A stretch of DNA of 64,000 bases from Kineococcus endophyticus (GTDB taxonomy: Bacteria; Actinomycetota; Actinomycetes; Actinomycetales; Kineococcaceae), in assembly GCF_040796495.1 (NCBI RefSeq), contig NZ_JBFNQN010000015.1, positions 105,451-169,450 of the forward strand, in the 5' to 3' direction. The notes beneath the pieces were generated by a model, which saw nothing but the letters and a program-made list of their open reading frames with translations, was not told where the DNA came from and did no database searches. Of this stretch, positions 34,689-43,447 are shown piece by piece; position 1 is the stretch's first letter, and every line of letters begins with the position of its first letter. The position numbers and the translations under genes were made by a program.

Positions 34689-35566
34689 GCACCTCGACCC
34701 GTACCGAACCCGTGCTCAGCGTCCGCGACGTGACCGTCGTGTACGAGACGGAGGACCCCGTGACCGCGGTGTCCTCCGCGAGCTTCGACCTGCACCGCGG
34801 GGAGATCCTCGGCCTGGCCGGGGAGTCCGGCTGCGGCAAGACGACCCTGGCCTACGCCGTCAACCGCCTGCACCAGCCGCCGGCCCGGATCGCCTCCGGC
34901 AGCGTCGTCCTGCACGACGCCACGACGGGCACCGACGTCGACGTCCTCGCGCTCGGGGAGGAGGAGCTGCGGGCGTTCCGCTGGTCGAAGCTGTCGATGG
35001 TGTTCCAGGGCGCCATGAACGCCCTCAACCCCGTCCGCAGCGTCGGCGCCCAGCTCGACGACACCCTGCGCGCCCACGCCCCGCAGCTGGACCGGCGGGC
35101 CCGGCGCGACCGGTCCGCCGAGGTGCTCACCCGCGTCGGCGTCTCCCCCGACCGGTTGCGGGCCTACCCGCACGAGCTGTCCGGCGGGATGCGGCAGCGC
35201 GTCATGATCGCCATGGCCATGCTCCTGGAACCCCAGGTGATGATCATGGACGAGCCGACGACGGCGCTCGACGTCGTCGTCCAGCGCGACATCCTGCGCG
35301 AGATCGTCCGGCTGCGCGACGAGATGCAGTTCGCGGTCGTCTTCATCACCCACGACCTCCCGCTGCTGCTGGAGATCAGCGACCGCATCGCCGTCATGCG
35401 CGGTGGGGTCGTCGTCGAACTCGACACGGCCGAGAACCTCTACCGGCACGCCGCGCACCCGTACACGCGCAAGCTGCTCGGGTCCTTCCCCAGCCTGTCC
35501 GGGGACCGGGGGGCCTTCATCCGGTCCGGGGAACTGGACGCCGAACTCAGCGAGGAGACCGCGTGA
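34685..35566 (+). CDS. ABC importer ATPase, DppD/OppD type
   Basis: A 293-residue nucleotide-binding subunit. Walker A is GESGCGKTT (about 47-55), the signature is LSGGMRQRV, and Walker B is VMIMDEPTTALD; the H-loop follows in FITHDLP. It is shorter at the C-terminus than classical OppD, and the Cys-rich iron-sulfur tail of many OppD/F proteins is absent. GTGA overlaps on both sides show tight coupling with the permease and second ATPase. Confidence 0.92.
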   Translation: MSTSTRTEPVLSVRDVTVVYETEDPVTAVSSASFDLHRGEILGLAGESGCGKTTLAYAVNRLHQPPARIASGSVVLHDATTGTDVDVLALGEEELRAFRWSKLSMVFQGAMNALNPVRSVGAQLDDTLRAHAPQLDRRARRDRSAEVLTRVGVSPDRLRAYPHELSGGMRQRVMIAMAMLLEPQVMIMDEPTTALDVVVQRDILREIVRLRDEMQFAVVFITHDLPLLLEISDRIAVMRGGVVVELDTAENLYRHAAHPYTRKLLGSFPSLSGDRGAFIRSGELDAELSEETA

Positions 35567-36462
35567 CCAGCGTCAGCGTCACCCACCTCACGAAGGACTA
35601 CTCCCTGCGCGCCGGGCTGCGCCGCACCCCGTTGCGCGCCGTCGACGACGTGAGCTTCGACCTGCTGCCCCGCCGCACCGTCGCCCTCGTCGGGGAGTCC
35701 GGGTCCGGCAAGTCGACCATCGCGAAACTGCTGACCCGGCTGGAGAAGCCGACGTCGGGATCGGTCGACGTCCGGCTCGACGACGGGACCCCCGTCGTCG
35801 GGTCGGTGTACCGGCGGCAGGTGCAGATGGTGTTCCAGGACCCGTTCGCCTCGCTCAACCCGTTCCACTCCGTCGGGCACCACCTCGCCCGTCCCCTGCT
35901 GCTGCACCAGCGCACCCGCGGCGCCGCCCAGACCCACGAACGGGTCCTGGAGATGCTGGAACGCGTCAACCTCACCCCCGCCGACGTCGTCGCCGCCCGC
36001 CGGCCCCACGAGCTGTCCGGCGGGCAGCGCCAGCGCGTCGCCATCGCCCGCGCCCTGGCACCGGGGGCGAAGGTGCTCGTGGCCGACGAACCCGTCTCGA
36101 TGCTCGACGTGTCCATCCGGCTCGGCGTGCTGAACCTGCTGGCCCGCCTGCAGCGCGAGGAGGACCTCGCCGTCCTCTACATCACGCACGACCTGGCCAC
36201 CGCACGGCACTTCTCCGACGAGGTCCTCGTCCTGTACCAGGGCCGCGTCGTGGAGCGCGGACCGGCGGACGCCGTGATCCTCGACCCCCACCACGACTAC
36301 ACGAAGCTGCTGGCGCAGGCGGCCCCCGACCCCGAACGGCTCGGCAAGGTCGTGGCGACCGAGGCCGTCGCCGACCGCGCGGCCATCGACAACAGCGTCT
36401 GCTACGACCACCACCTGGGAACCTGGACGGGTGCGGACCGCCCCGCACCGGTCCCGGGCTGA
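35563..36462 (+). CDS. ABC importer ATPase, DppF/OppF type
   Basis: A 299-residue nucleotide-binding subunit with Walker A GESGSGKST, signature LSGGQRQRV, Walker B VLVADEPVSMLD and H-loop ITHDLA. It would heterodimerise with the upstream ATPase to power import. The C-terminal tail contains the CYDHHLGTW segment, which replaces the usual OppF tail. The beta-mannosidase gene begins 26 bp after its stop, so imported sugar can be hydrolysed at once. Confidence 0.92.
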   Translation: MTSVSVTHLTKDYSLRAGLRRTPLRAVDDVSFDLLPRRTVALVGESGSGKSTIAKLLTRLEKPTSGSVDVRLDDGTPVVGSVYRRQVQMVFQDPFASLNPFHSVGHHLARPLLLHQRTRGAAQTHERVLEMLERVNLTPADVVAARRPHELSGGQRQRVAIARALAPGAKVLVADEPVSMLDVSIRLGVLNLLARLQREEDLAVLYITHDLATARHFSDEVLVLYQGRVVERGPADAVILDPHHDYTKLLAQAAPDPERLGKVVATEAVADRAAIDNSVCYDHHLGTWTGADRPAPVPG

Positions 36463-36487
36463 CCCCGCCAGAGGAGAGGACGCACGC

Positions 36488-38908
36488 ATGGACGTGCTCG
36501 CACTGCACGACGGCTGGACCCTGCGCCCGGTGGCGGGCGATGTCCCGGCCGAGGTCTCGACGGCCGGCGCGGTCGCCGCCACCGTCCCGGGCTCGGTCCA
36601 CACCGACCTGCTCGGCGCGGGGCTCATCCCCGACCCCTACGTCGCCGACCACGAGGAGCGGCTGCGCTGGCTGCACCGGACGTCGTGGGAGTACCGCACG
36701 CGCCTCGACCTGACCGCCTCCCCCGGCGAGCGGATCGACCTGCAGTTCGACGGTCTCGACACCGTCGCCACGGTCTCGCTCGGTGGCCGCGTCCTGGGGC
36801 GGACGGCCAACATGCACCGCTCCCACCGGTTCGAGGTCACCGACCTCGCCCCCGGAGGGGACCTCGTCGTGCGGTTCGACTCCGCCCTGGAGCACGCCGA
36901 AGCCGTGGAGAAGGACATCGGCGCGCGGCCGCGCGCGTACGACCACCCGTACAACGCCGTCCGCAAGATGGCCTGCAGCTTCGGCTGGGACTGGGGACCG
37001 GACCTGCAGACGGCGGGCGTGTGGCGGCCGATCACGCTGCAGCGCTGGCGCACCGCGCGCCTGACCCAGGTGCGCACGCGCACCGAACTGGCCGGCACCA
37101 CCGGCCGGGTCCTCGTCGACGTCGAGGTCGAACGGTCCGGACTGGAGGAGCCCACCCCGCTCACCGTGCGGTTGGAAGCCCGGGGCGCCACGTCGACGGT
37201 GGAGGTCGACGCCGCCACCACGCGCGCCACCGTCGTCCTCGAGCTGCCCGACGCCCCCGTGTGGTGGCCGCGCGGGTACGGCGACCAGCCCCTGGTCGAC
37301 GTGGAGGTCGACCTCCTCGACGCGGGGACGGTGCTCGACGGCCGCCAGCTGCGGACGGGGTTCCGCACGGTGCGCCTCGACGTGACCCCCGACGAGTTCG
37401 GCACGGGGACCACGCTCGTCGTCAACGACGCCCCCGTGTTCGTGCGCGGGGTCAACTGGATCCCGCGCGACCACCTGCTGACGCGGATGGACGCGGACCG
37501 CTACGCGGCGGCGCTCGACGACGCGGTCGACGCGCACTGCAACCTCGTCCGCGTGTGGGGCGGCGGGATCTGGGAGAGCGACGACTTCCACCGCCTCTGC
37601 GACGAACGCGGTCTGCTCGTCTGGCACGACGTCCCGTTGGCGTGCGCCGCGTACGCCGAGGAGGAACCCCTGCGCGGGGAACTCGAGGCCGAGGTGCGCG
37701 AGAACGTCACGCGCCTGGCGCACCACCCCGCGATCGTCGTGTGGAGCGGCGGCAACGAGAACCTGCAGGGCCACGAGGACTGGGGCTGGAAGGAGGAACT
37801 CGGTTCCTCCACGTGGGGCGGGGGGTACTACCGCGACCTCTTCCCGGCCCTGCTCGCCGAACTCGACCCGGGCCGGCCCTACCAGCCGGGCAGCCCGTCG
37901 AGCCCGGACGGCGTGCACCCCAACGACCCCGACCACGGTACGAACCACGAGTGGGACGTCTGGAACCGCCTCGACTGGACCGCCTACCGCGACCGCGTCC
38001 CGCGGTTCTGCGCGGAGTGGGGGTTCCAGGCGCCGCCCACGTTCGCCACGATCGACGAGTTCCTGCCCGCCGACCAGCGCTCGAGCACGTCGCCGGTGTT
38101 CCTGGCCCACCAGAAGGCGCTCGACGGCAACGGCAAGCTCGACCGCGGGATGGCACCCCACACCGGCGTGCCCGACGGTTTCGACGACTGGGTGTGGGCG
38201 GCGCAGCTGAACCAGGCCCGCGCGGTGGCGTGCGGCGTCGAGCACCACCGCACGTGGTGGCCGCGCACCGCGGGTTCGGTGTACTGGCAGCTCGACGACT
38301 GCTGGCCCGTAACCTCGTGGGCCGTCGTTGACGGGTCGGGGCGCCGCAAACCCGCGTTCCACGCCCTGCGCCGGTCGTTCGCGCCGCGGATGCTCTGCGT
38401 CGCCCCGCGCGAGGGAGTGCCGCAGCTCGCCCTCGTCAACGACACCGGCGAGGAGTGGCGCACCCGCGTGCGGGTGCGCCGGACCGACGTCGCGGGCACC
38501 GTGCTCGCCGCGACCGACGTCGACGTCACCGTGGCGGCGCGCGCGGTGCACCTGGAACCGCTGCCGCTGGTCCGGTCGCGGGAGGAACCCGTCGTGGTCG
38601 ACGCGGACGGCCTGCGGGCCCTGCACGTCGAGGCCGCCGACACCGAACTCCCCTGGACCCGGGAGCCGTGGACCACCACGACGACCGCCGTCGACGGCGG
38701 GTTCGCCGTCCGCGTCGAGGCGCACGCGCTGGCCCGGGACGTCACGCTGACCGCGGACGGCGCGCTGCCCGACGCATCGGTCGACGGCGGCCTGGTGACG
38801 CTGCTGCCCGGGGAGCACCACACGTTCCTGGTCCGCACCGCCGCCCCGGACGGGGAGGGACTGGCGGCGCAGCTGCGCGCGGCCAACCAGTTCGGGACGG
38901 GCGGGTGA
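36488..38908 (+). CDS. Beta-mannosidase-like glycoside hydrolase, family GH2
   Basis: An 806-residue intracellular GH2 enzyme: sugar-binding jelly-roll (about 5-180), immunoglobulin-like domain (about 185-290), TIM barrel (about 300-600) and C-terminal beta domains. Glu424 in WSGGNENLQG is the acid/base and Glu510 in CAEWGFQAPP the nucleophile. The N-terminal VPGSVHTDLL and the RWLHRTSWEYR segment are typical of beta-mannosidases rather than beta-galactosidases. There is no signal peptide, which fits action on sugars imported by the ABC system just upstream. The substrate is probably beta-mannosides or mixed beta-linked oligosaccharides. Confidence 0.88.
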   Translation: MDVLALHDGWTLRPVAGDVPAEVSTAGAVAATVPGSVHTDLLGAGLIPDPYVADHEERLRWLHRTSWEYRTRLDLTASPGERIDLQFDGLDTVATVSLGGRVLGRTANMHRSHRFEVTDLAPGGDLVVRFDSALEHAEAVEKDIGARPRAYDHPYNAVRKMACSFGWDWGPDLQTAGVWRPITLQRWRTARLTQVRTRTELAGTTGRVLVDVEVERSGLEEPTPLTVRLEARGATSTVEVDAATTRATVVLELPDAPVWWPRGYGDQPLVDVEVDLLDAGTVLDGRQLRTGFRTVRLDVTPDEFGTGTTLVVNDAPVFVRGVNWIPRDHLLTRMDADRYAAALDDAVDAHCNLVRVWGGGIWESDDFHRLCDERGLLVWHDVPLACAAYAEEEPLRGELEAEVRENVTRLAHHPAIVVWSGGNENLQGHEDWGWKEELGSSTWGGGYYRDLFPALLAELDPGRPYQPGSPSSPDGVHPNDPDHGTNHEWDVWNRLDWTAYRDRVPRFCAEWGFQAPPTFATIDEFLPADQRSSTSPVFLAHQKALDGNGKLDRGMAPHTGVPDGFDDWVWAAQLNQARAVACGVEHHRTWWPRTAGSVYWQLDDCWPVTSWAVVDGSGRRKPAFHALRRSFAPRMLCVAPREGVPQLALVNDTGEEWRTRVRVRRTDVAGTVLAATDVDVTVAARAVHLEPLPLVRSREEPVVVDADGLRALHVEAADTELPWTREPWTTTTTAVDGGFAVRVEAHALARDVTLTADGALPDASVDGGLVTLLPGEHHTFLVRTAAPDGEGLAAQLRAANQFGTGG

Positions 38909-39774
38909 GCCCCGCGGAGCGCACGACGGTGGGCCTGGTCATCCCCGGCCCGGCCCACCGGATCGGGGTCGAACCGTACTTCGCCGAACTCGTCGACGGG
39001 ATCGAGGAGGTCCTGCACCCGTTGGGCTGCAGCGTCCTCGTGCTCGTCGTCCCCGACCTCACGGCCGAACTGGCCACCTACCGGCGGTGGAGCCGGGACG
39101 GCACCGTGCAGCTCGTCGTGGTCGTCGACCTCCTGGACGACGACGTGCGGCCCGGGGTCCTGACCGACCTGGGTCTGCCGCACGTGCTGGCCGCCCACGT
39201 CGACAGCCCGTACGCCTGCACCTCCGACGTGGCCGACGACGGGACGCGCCTCACCGAGGCCGTCCGGTACCTCGCACGCCTGGGCCACACCCGGCTCGGG
39301 CACGTCAGCGGTCCGGCGCACCTCGTGCACACCGGCGAGCGCCGCCGGGCCATCTCCCGGGCCGCGACGGACCTCGGCGTGCGGGTCGAGACGGTCGAGG
39401 GCGACTACACCGCGGGGTCCGGGGTCGACGCGGTGGGACTCCTGCTGTCGCGGCCGCTGCGTCCCACCGCCGTCGTGTTCGACAACGACGTGATGGCCGT
39501 CGCGGCGCTGGAGCACCTGACGGCCGACGGCCGGGACGTGCCCGGGGACGTGAGCCTGTTGTCGGCCGACGACTCGCCGTTGTGCGAGGTGTCCGTGCCG
39601 CCGGTGTCGGCGATGACGGTGGACGTGCACCACCGGGGTCACCGGATCGGGCGCGCCGTCCTCGCCGTCCTGGCCGGCGGCCACGCCCGGCAACCCCCGA
39701 GCCCGCCCTCGCAGGTGGTCGAACGCGGCACGACGGCGGCACCCCGCCTGGTGGCGGCAGAATCGGGCGGGTGA
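38905..39774 (+). CDS. LacI-like effector-binding protein lacking the HTH domain
   Basis: A 289-residue protein that matches the sugar-binding domain of LacI/GalR regulators from its first strand (TTVGLVIPGPAHRIG) to the last (ERGTTAAPRLV). It includes the GHTRLGHVSGP segment and a VFDNDVMAVAALEHL motif near 195, where regulators normally read CxNDxxA. The usual 55-60 residue DNA-binding domain is missing, and the preceding DNA is the C-terminus of the GH2 enzyme, so it was not simply missed. It may sense a sugar through a partner, act as a decoy, or be a decaying gene. GTGA overlap with the mannosidase shows cotranscription. Confidence 0.75.
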   Translation: MSPAERTTVGLVIPGPAHRIGVEPYFAELVDGIEEVLHPLGCSVLVLVVPDLTAELATYRRWSRDGTVQLVVVVDLLDDDVRPGVLTDLGLPHVLAAHVDSPYACTSDVADDGTRLTEAVRYLARLGHTRLGHVSGPAHLVHTGERRRAISRAATDLGVRVETVEGDYTAGSGVDAVGLLLSRPLRPTAVVFDNDVMAVAALEHLTADGRDVPGDVSLLSADDSPLCEVSVPPVSAMTVDVHHRGHRIGRAVLAVLAGGHARQPPSPPSQVVERGTTAAPRLVAAESGG

Positions 39775-40409
39775 CCGCTCAAGGCTTCCTGCTCCTGCTC
39801 GAACTCGTGGGGGTGTTCGCCTTCGCCCTCGACGGGGCGCTGACGGCGATGCGGTCCACCCACCTCGACCTGTTCGGGGTGGTCGCGCTCGGCATCGTCA
39901 CGGCCGTCGGCGGCGGCATCATGCGCGACGTGCTGCTCGGCGAACTGCCGCCCGCGACGTTCCGCGTCTGGTACTACCTGGCGATCGCGACGGGCGGTGC
40001 GCTCGTCGCGTTCTGGGGGCACCGGCTGCTGTCGCGGATGTCCCGGCCCATCTTCGTGTTCGACACCGTCGGGTTGTCCCTGTTCGCCGTGACCGGCGCC
40101 CAGCTCGCGGTGGACGCGGGTGCGGGCGCCGGCCAGGCGATCCTCCTGGGCGGCCTCACGGCCGTGGGCGGCGGCACGCTGAGGGACGTGCTGGTGCGCA
40201 AGGTCCCGAGCATCCTCACGGGTGGCCTGTACGCGGTGCCGGCCCTGCTCGGCGCGGTCGTCGCGGTCGTCGGCCCCTTGCTGGGGGTCGCCCCCGGGGT
40301 CGCGGCGTTCGCGGGCGGCGTGCTGTGCGCGGCGGTCCGGACCGGTGGCGCACTGCGGGGGTGGAAGGCACCGCGCGCGACGCTCACGACCCCCGAGGAC
40401 CTCGACTGA
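39771..40409 (+). CDS. TRIC/YicG-like (UPF0126) membrane protein
   Basis: A 212-residue integral membrane protein with seven likely helices arranged as two repeats, each with a glycine-rich hinge (TAVGGGIMRDVLLGELP and TAVGGGTLRDVLVRKVP). This is the signature of UPF0126/YicG proteins, prokaryotic relatives of trimeric intracellular cation channels. The GTG overlaps the previous stop, so it ends the ABC-mannosidase operon, though its link to sugar uptake is unclear. Confidence 0.88.
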   Translation: MTAQGFLLLLELVGVFAFALDGALTAMRSTHLDLFGVVALGIVTAVGGGIMRDVLLGELPPATFRVWYYLAIATGGALVAFWGHRLLSRMSRPIFVFDTVGLSLFAVTGAQLAVDAGAGAGQAILLGGLTAVGGGTLRDVLVRKVPSILTGGLYAVPALLGAVVAVVGPLLGVAPGVAAFAGGVLCAAVRTGGALRGWKAPRATLTTPEDLD

Positions 40410-40413
40410 CCGG

Positions 40414-41136
40414 TCAGCTCTCGACGGGAGCGGGCCGCACCAGTTCGTCGACGACCTCCTGGGCCACGTCGCGCAGCCGGCGACGCTCGGTCCGCGCCTG
40501 CGACCGCAACCGCTGGAAGGCGTCGTCGGGGTGCACCCGGAAGCGTTGCGCCAGAGCACCCTTGGCCTGCTCCAGGACGATGCGGCTGTCGAGCGCCTCC
40601 TGCAGCTGCGCCTGCACCCGGGCCCCCTCGGCCACGTGCTCGAGCTGGGTGATCCCCACCGCGCCGAAGGACGCCATCGCGCGGGCCACGTCGGACTCGA
40701 CGCGCGAGTACGCACCCTCGTGGTCGCGGAACAGGTTCAGCGCGCCGATCGTGCGGCCACCGCTGTGGACGGGGACGGTGTGCACGGCGACAATCCCGAG
40801 GACCGCCGCCCGGGTGGCGAACTGCGGCCAGCGGGCGCTGAGTTCGTCGGCCGTGGCGACGGAGACGACGCTGCCGGTGCGGTAGGCGTCCAGGCACGGC
40901 CCCTGCTCCAGCTGCAGTTGCAGCAGTTCCACCTCGCGCGTCTCGCTCGGTGTCGCGGCCAGGAGCTGCAGTTCCCGGCGGGCGTCCTCCACGAGCAGCC
41001 CGACCGCGGAGGCGGACAGCAGTTCGGCGCAGTGCCGCACGAGGCGGTGCGCGAGGTCGAGCGGTTCGCCGTGCTCGGCGAGCACAGCAGCGATGTCGTT
41101 GACAGCGGCAGCCACCGCGTCGGCGCGCACGTCCAC
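40414..41136 (-). CDS. GAF-ANTAR antiterminator/response protein
   Basis: A 240-residue soluble regulator: a GAF domain (about 20-165, with LLSASAVGLLVEDARRELQLLAATP and GALNLFRDHEGAYS) and a C-terminal ANTAR domain (about 178-232, EQAKGALAQRFRVHPDDAFQRLRSQA). ANTAR proteins bind paired hairpins in nascent RNA to prevent termination. Such GAF-ANTAR proteins are abundant in actinobacteria and often respond to stress. GTG at 41136 has a strong AGGAGG site; a much longer frame extending through the neighbouring gene is a shadow. Confidence 0.88.
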   Translation of the reverse strand: MDVRADAVAAAVNDIAAVLAEHGEPLDLAHRLVRHCAELLSASAVGLLVEDARRELQLLAATPSETREVELLQLQLEQGPCLDAYRTGSVVSVATADELSARWPQFATRAAVLGIVAVHTVPVHSGGRTIGALNLFRDHEGAYSRVESDVARAMASFGAVGITQLEHVAEGARVQAQLQEALDSRIVLEQAKGALAQRFRVHPDDAFQRLRSQARTERRRLRDVAQEVVDELVRPAPVES

Positions 41137-41271
41137 GCCTGAGCCCTCCTGAGGTCGGCTCTGCGCCGACCGGTCGTCCCCGGTCCACTCCGATGACACG
41201 CCCTGGGCTGCACGTGCGCCCCCATCATGGCCGATGCCCGCCCCAGACGGCGCACAGGGCGGACCGGCGGC

Positions 41272-41277
41272 TAGCGT
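41272..41277 (+). promoter_or_regulatory. TAGCGT -10 element of a probable leaderless promoter
   Basis: TAGCGT ends 6 bp before the GTG start at 41284, with no Shine-Dalgarno between. It is the same hexamer and nearly the same spacing as at 11406, as expected for leaderless actinobacterial transcripts. Confidence 0.45.
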
Positions 41278-41283
41278 CGGACC

Positions 41284-42390
41284 GTGAACAGCCCCGTCCG
41301 GTCCGTCGTCGTCCTGGGTGGGGGCGTCCTCGGCGTCTCCACGGCCGTCCACCTGCAGCGGGCGGGGATCCGCACGGCGCTGCTCACCCGCGGTGTCCTC
41401 GCCGACGGCGCGTCCGGCCGGTCGCTGGCGTGGCTGAACTCCGCGGGCGCGTTCTCCGACGCCTACCACCGGCTGCGCACGGTCGCCGTCGACCGGTACC
41501 GGACGATGTTCGCGCAGGACCCCGGCCGGGACTGGTTGCGGTTCGACGGCGGGGTCTGGTGGCCGGGGGCCGAGGACCAGGACCAGGCGCGCGACCGGCA
41601 CCGGGCGCAGGTCGACGTCGGGTACGACAGCCACCTGCTGACGCCCGGCGAGGTCCGGGCGCGGTTCCCGGGGGTCGCCGCTCCGCGCACCGCGCTGTCG
41701 AACCCGGGAGAGGGCTGGGTCTCGCTGCCGCACCTCGTCGCGCACCTCGCCGAGGAGTTCACGGCCGCGGGTGGCCTGCTGCGCACCGGGACGGGCACCG
41801 GCTCGGTCGTGGTCGAGGACGGTCGGGCCCGCGGGGTGCGGACGTCCGACGGCCAGACGGTGCGTGCGGACGCGGTCGTCGTGGCGTGCGGTCCGCAGAC
41901 CCCGGGCGTGCTGCGCGACCTCGGGGTCGACCTGCCCGACGCCTCGCCGCTCAGCGGCCTGGTGGAGACCGAGCCGGTGGACTCCCCCGTCCGCGTCGTG
42001 CTCAACACCCCGCGGGCGGCGGTGCGCCGCACGCCGTCGGGGGGTTTCGCCGTCGACCACGACTGGTACGTCGACGACGTCGAGGAGCACCCCGACGGGT
42101 CCGGGGACCTGCCGGAGGCGGTCGTGGCGGAACTGCTCGGCGAGGCCGAAGCGGTGCTGGACGGGACACCGCTGCGGGCCCGGACCGTGCGCGCGGGACG
42201 CAAACCCGTCCCCGCCGACGGTGAACCCGTCCTCGGTGCCCTGTCGGCCGTTCCCGGCTGCCTCGTGGCGTTCACCCACTCCGGAGCCACGCTCGGCCTC
42301 CTCGTCGGGGAACTGCTGACCCACGAGATCACCACGAGGCGCCCGCACCCGCTGGCCGCACCGTTCGGGCCCGGCCGCTTCGGCTGCTGA
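41284..42390 (+). CDS. FAD-dependent amino-acid/sarcosine-type oxidoreductase
   Basis: A 368-residue DAO-family flavoprotein. The FAD-binding motif VVLGGGVLGVSTAVHLQRAG is at about 8-27; the GASGRSLAWLN segment and the C-terminal RAGRKPVPADGEPVLGAL motif are typical of glycine oxidase, sarcosine oxidase and D-amino-acid dehydrogenase relatives. It oxidises a C-N bond of an amino acid or amine. It stands alone, probably as a leaderless transcript, and converges on the siderophore-binding protein gene. The substrate is not defined. Confidence 0.82.
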   Translation: MNSPVRSVVVLGGGVLGVSTAVHLQRAGIRTALLTRGVLADGASGRSLAWLNSAGAFSDAYHRLRTVAVDRYRTMFAQDPGRDWLRFDGGVWWPGAEDQDQARDRHRAQVDVGYDSHLLTPGEVRARFPGVAAPRTALSNPGEGWVSLPHLVAHLAEEFTAAGGLLRTGTGTGSVVVEDGRARGVRTSDGQTVRADAVVVACGPQTPGVLRDLGVDLPDASPLSGLVETEPVDSPVRVVLNTPRAAVRRTPSGGFAVDHDWYVDDVEEHPDGSGDLPEAVVAELLGEAEAVLDGTPLRARTVRAGRKPVPADGEPVLGALSAVPGCLVAFTHSGATLGLLVGELLTHEITTRRPHPLAAPFGPGRFGC

Positions 42391-42409
42391 CGCTCCGCGG
42401 GTCAGGGGA

Positions 42410-43426
42410 TCAGAGGTCGGCCGGCACCGTCGACGGGTTCCCGTCGGCGGCCGCCGCCAGCGCGGGGACGGCCTGCTCCAGGGCGTAGGGCAGCGAGATC
42501 GGGCTCGAGTACCCCAGGGCGCCGGCGAAGTCCGAGGCGAAGGTCGGGACGTAGACGGTGCGGTTCTCGGTGACGGCGGCCAGCCCGGCCGCGGCGGGGT
42601 TCTGGGCGAACTCGGCCTTCGACTGCCCCAGGACGACGAGCACGTCGGTGTCGAGCTGGACGACCTGCTCCTCGCTGACGCTGCCGGACAACGGGTTCGC
42701 GGAGAAGCCGAGCTGGAGGAAGAAGTTCCCCCGGGGGTCGGTGGCGTCCAGGGCGTAGTACCCCTGGTTGTAGAGGACGACGCTGATGGTCTTGCCCGTG
42801 AACGACGGGTTCGCGTCGACGGCGGCCGTGAACTTCGCCTCGACGTCGTCCGTCAGTGAGCTCGCCTCGGTCCCCTTGCCGAGCGCGGAGCCGATCGCGG
42901 CGAGCTCCTCCTGCCACGTCGCCGCGGCCTCGGTGTCGGCGGACTGCCCAGCGGGCAGGACGTCCCCGATCGTCGGGGCGATCTGCGTGAGCTTGTCGTA
43001 GTCGGCCTGCTGCAGGTACGCGTAGGCCCCGATGATCAGGTCGGGCCGCAGCGCCGCGATCTCCTCGAAGTTCAGCTCCGCCTGGCCGACCGAGGGGATC
43101 CCGCCGGCGGGCAGCAGGTCGACCGCCCACGGGCGCTTCGTCGCGTCGAAGGCGCCGAGCGGGGTGCGGCTGCCGACGGGGGTGACCCCGAGCGCGAGGA
43201 CGAAGTCCTCCTCGTTGTAGCCGACCGTGACGACGCGGGTGGGGGCGGACTCCACGACCGTGCTGCCGAACTTGTGGGTGATGGTGACGGGGAAGGCTCC
43301 CCCACCGCTCGCGGACGGGCTGCTGGAGGACCCGCCGGTGGCGGGCTCGTCACCCCCACCGCAGGCGGTGAGGGTCGTCAGGACGCCGGAGGCGGCGAGG
43401 GCGGCGAGGAGGGATCGACGGAGCAC
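42410..43426 (-). CDS. Iron-siderophore ABC transporter binding lipoprotein
   Basis: A 338-residue FepB/FhuD-type periplasmic-binding lipoprotein. The lipobox LTAC gives Cys22 as the lipid anchor. The mature protein has VTITHKFGSTVVESAPTRVV, the typical start of Fe(III)-siderophore binding proteins, and later LRPDLIIGAYAY and VVLGQSKAEF. No permease or ATPase genes adjoin it, so the transporter is encoded elsewhere. A good iron-box (DtxR/IdeR) match lies 5 bp upstream of the GTG start, so expression should rise in iron limitation. Confidence 0.88.
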   Translation of the reverse strand: MLRRSLLAALAASGVLTTLTACGGGDEPATGGSSSSPSASGGGAFPVTITHKFGSTVVESAPTRVVTVGYNEEDFVLALGVTPVGSRTPLGAFDATKRPWAVDLLPAGGIPSVGQAELNFEEIAALRPDLIIGAYAYLQQADYDKLTQIAPTIGDVLPAGQSADTEAAATWQEELAAIGSALGKGTEASSLTDDVEAKFTAAVDANPSFTGKTISVVLYNQGYYALDATDPRGNFFLQLGFSANPLSGSVSEEQVVQLDTDVLVVLGQSKAEFAQNPAAAGLAAVTENRTVYVPTFASDFAGALGYSSPISLPYALEQAVPALAAAADGNPSTVPADL

Positions 43427-43431
43427 GTGCG

Positions 43432-43447
43432 TAGGTTAGCCTCACCT
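43432..43447. promoter_or_regulatory. DtxR/IdeR-type iron box
   Basis: TAGGTTAGCCTCACCT, extended by a few bases on each side (43431-43449), matches the 19-bp consensus TTAGGTTAGCCTAACCTAA at 15 positions by my count. It stands 5 bp before the siderophore-binding protein start and overlaps the stop codon of the lactonase-like gene. Confidence 0.65.

Noticed and set aside
43436..43442. GTTAGCC copy as a fourth integrase-type site
   Set aside because: It is single, far from the element and part of a good DtxR/IdeR iron box.
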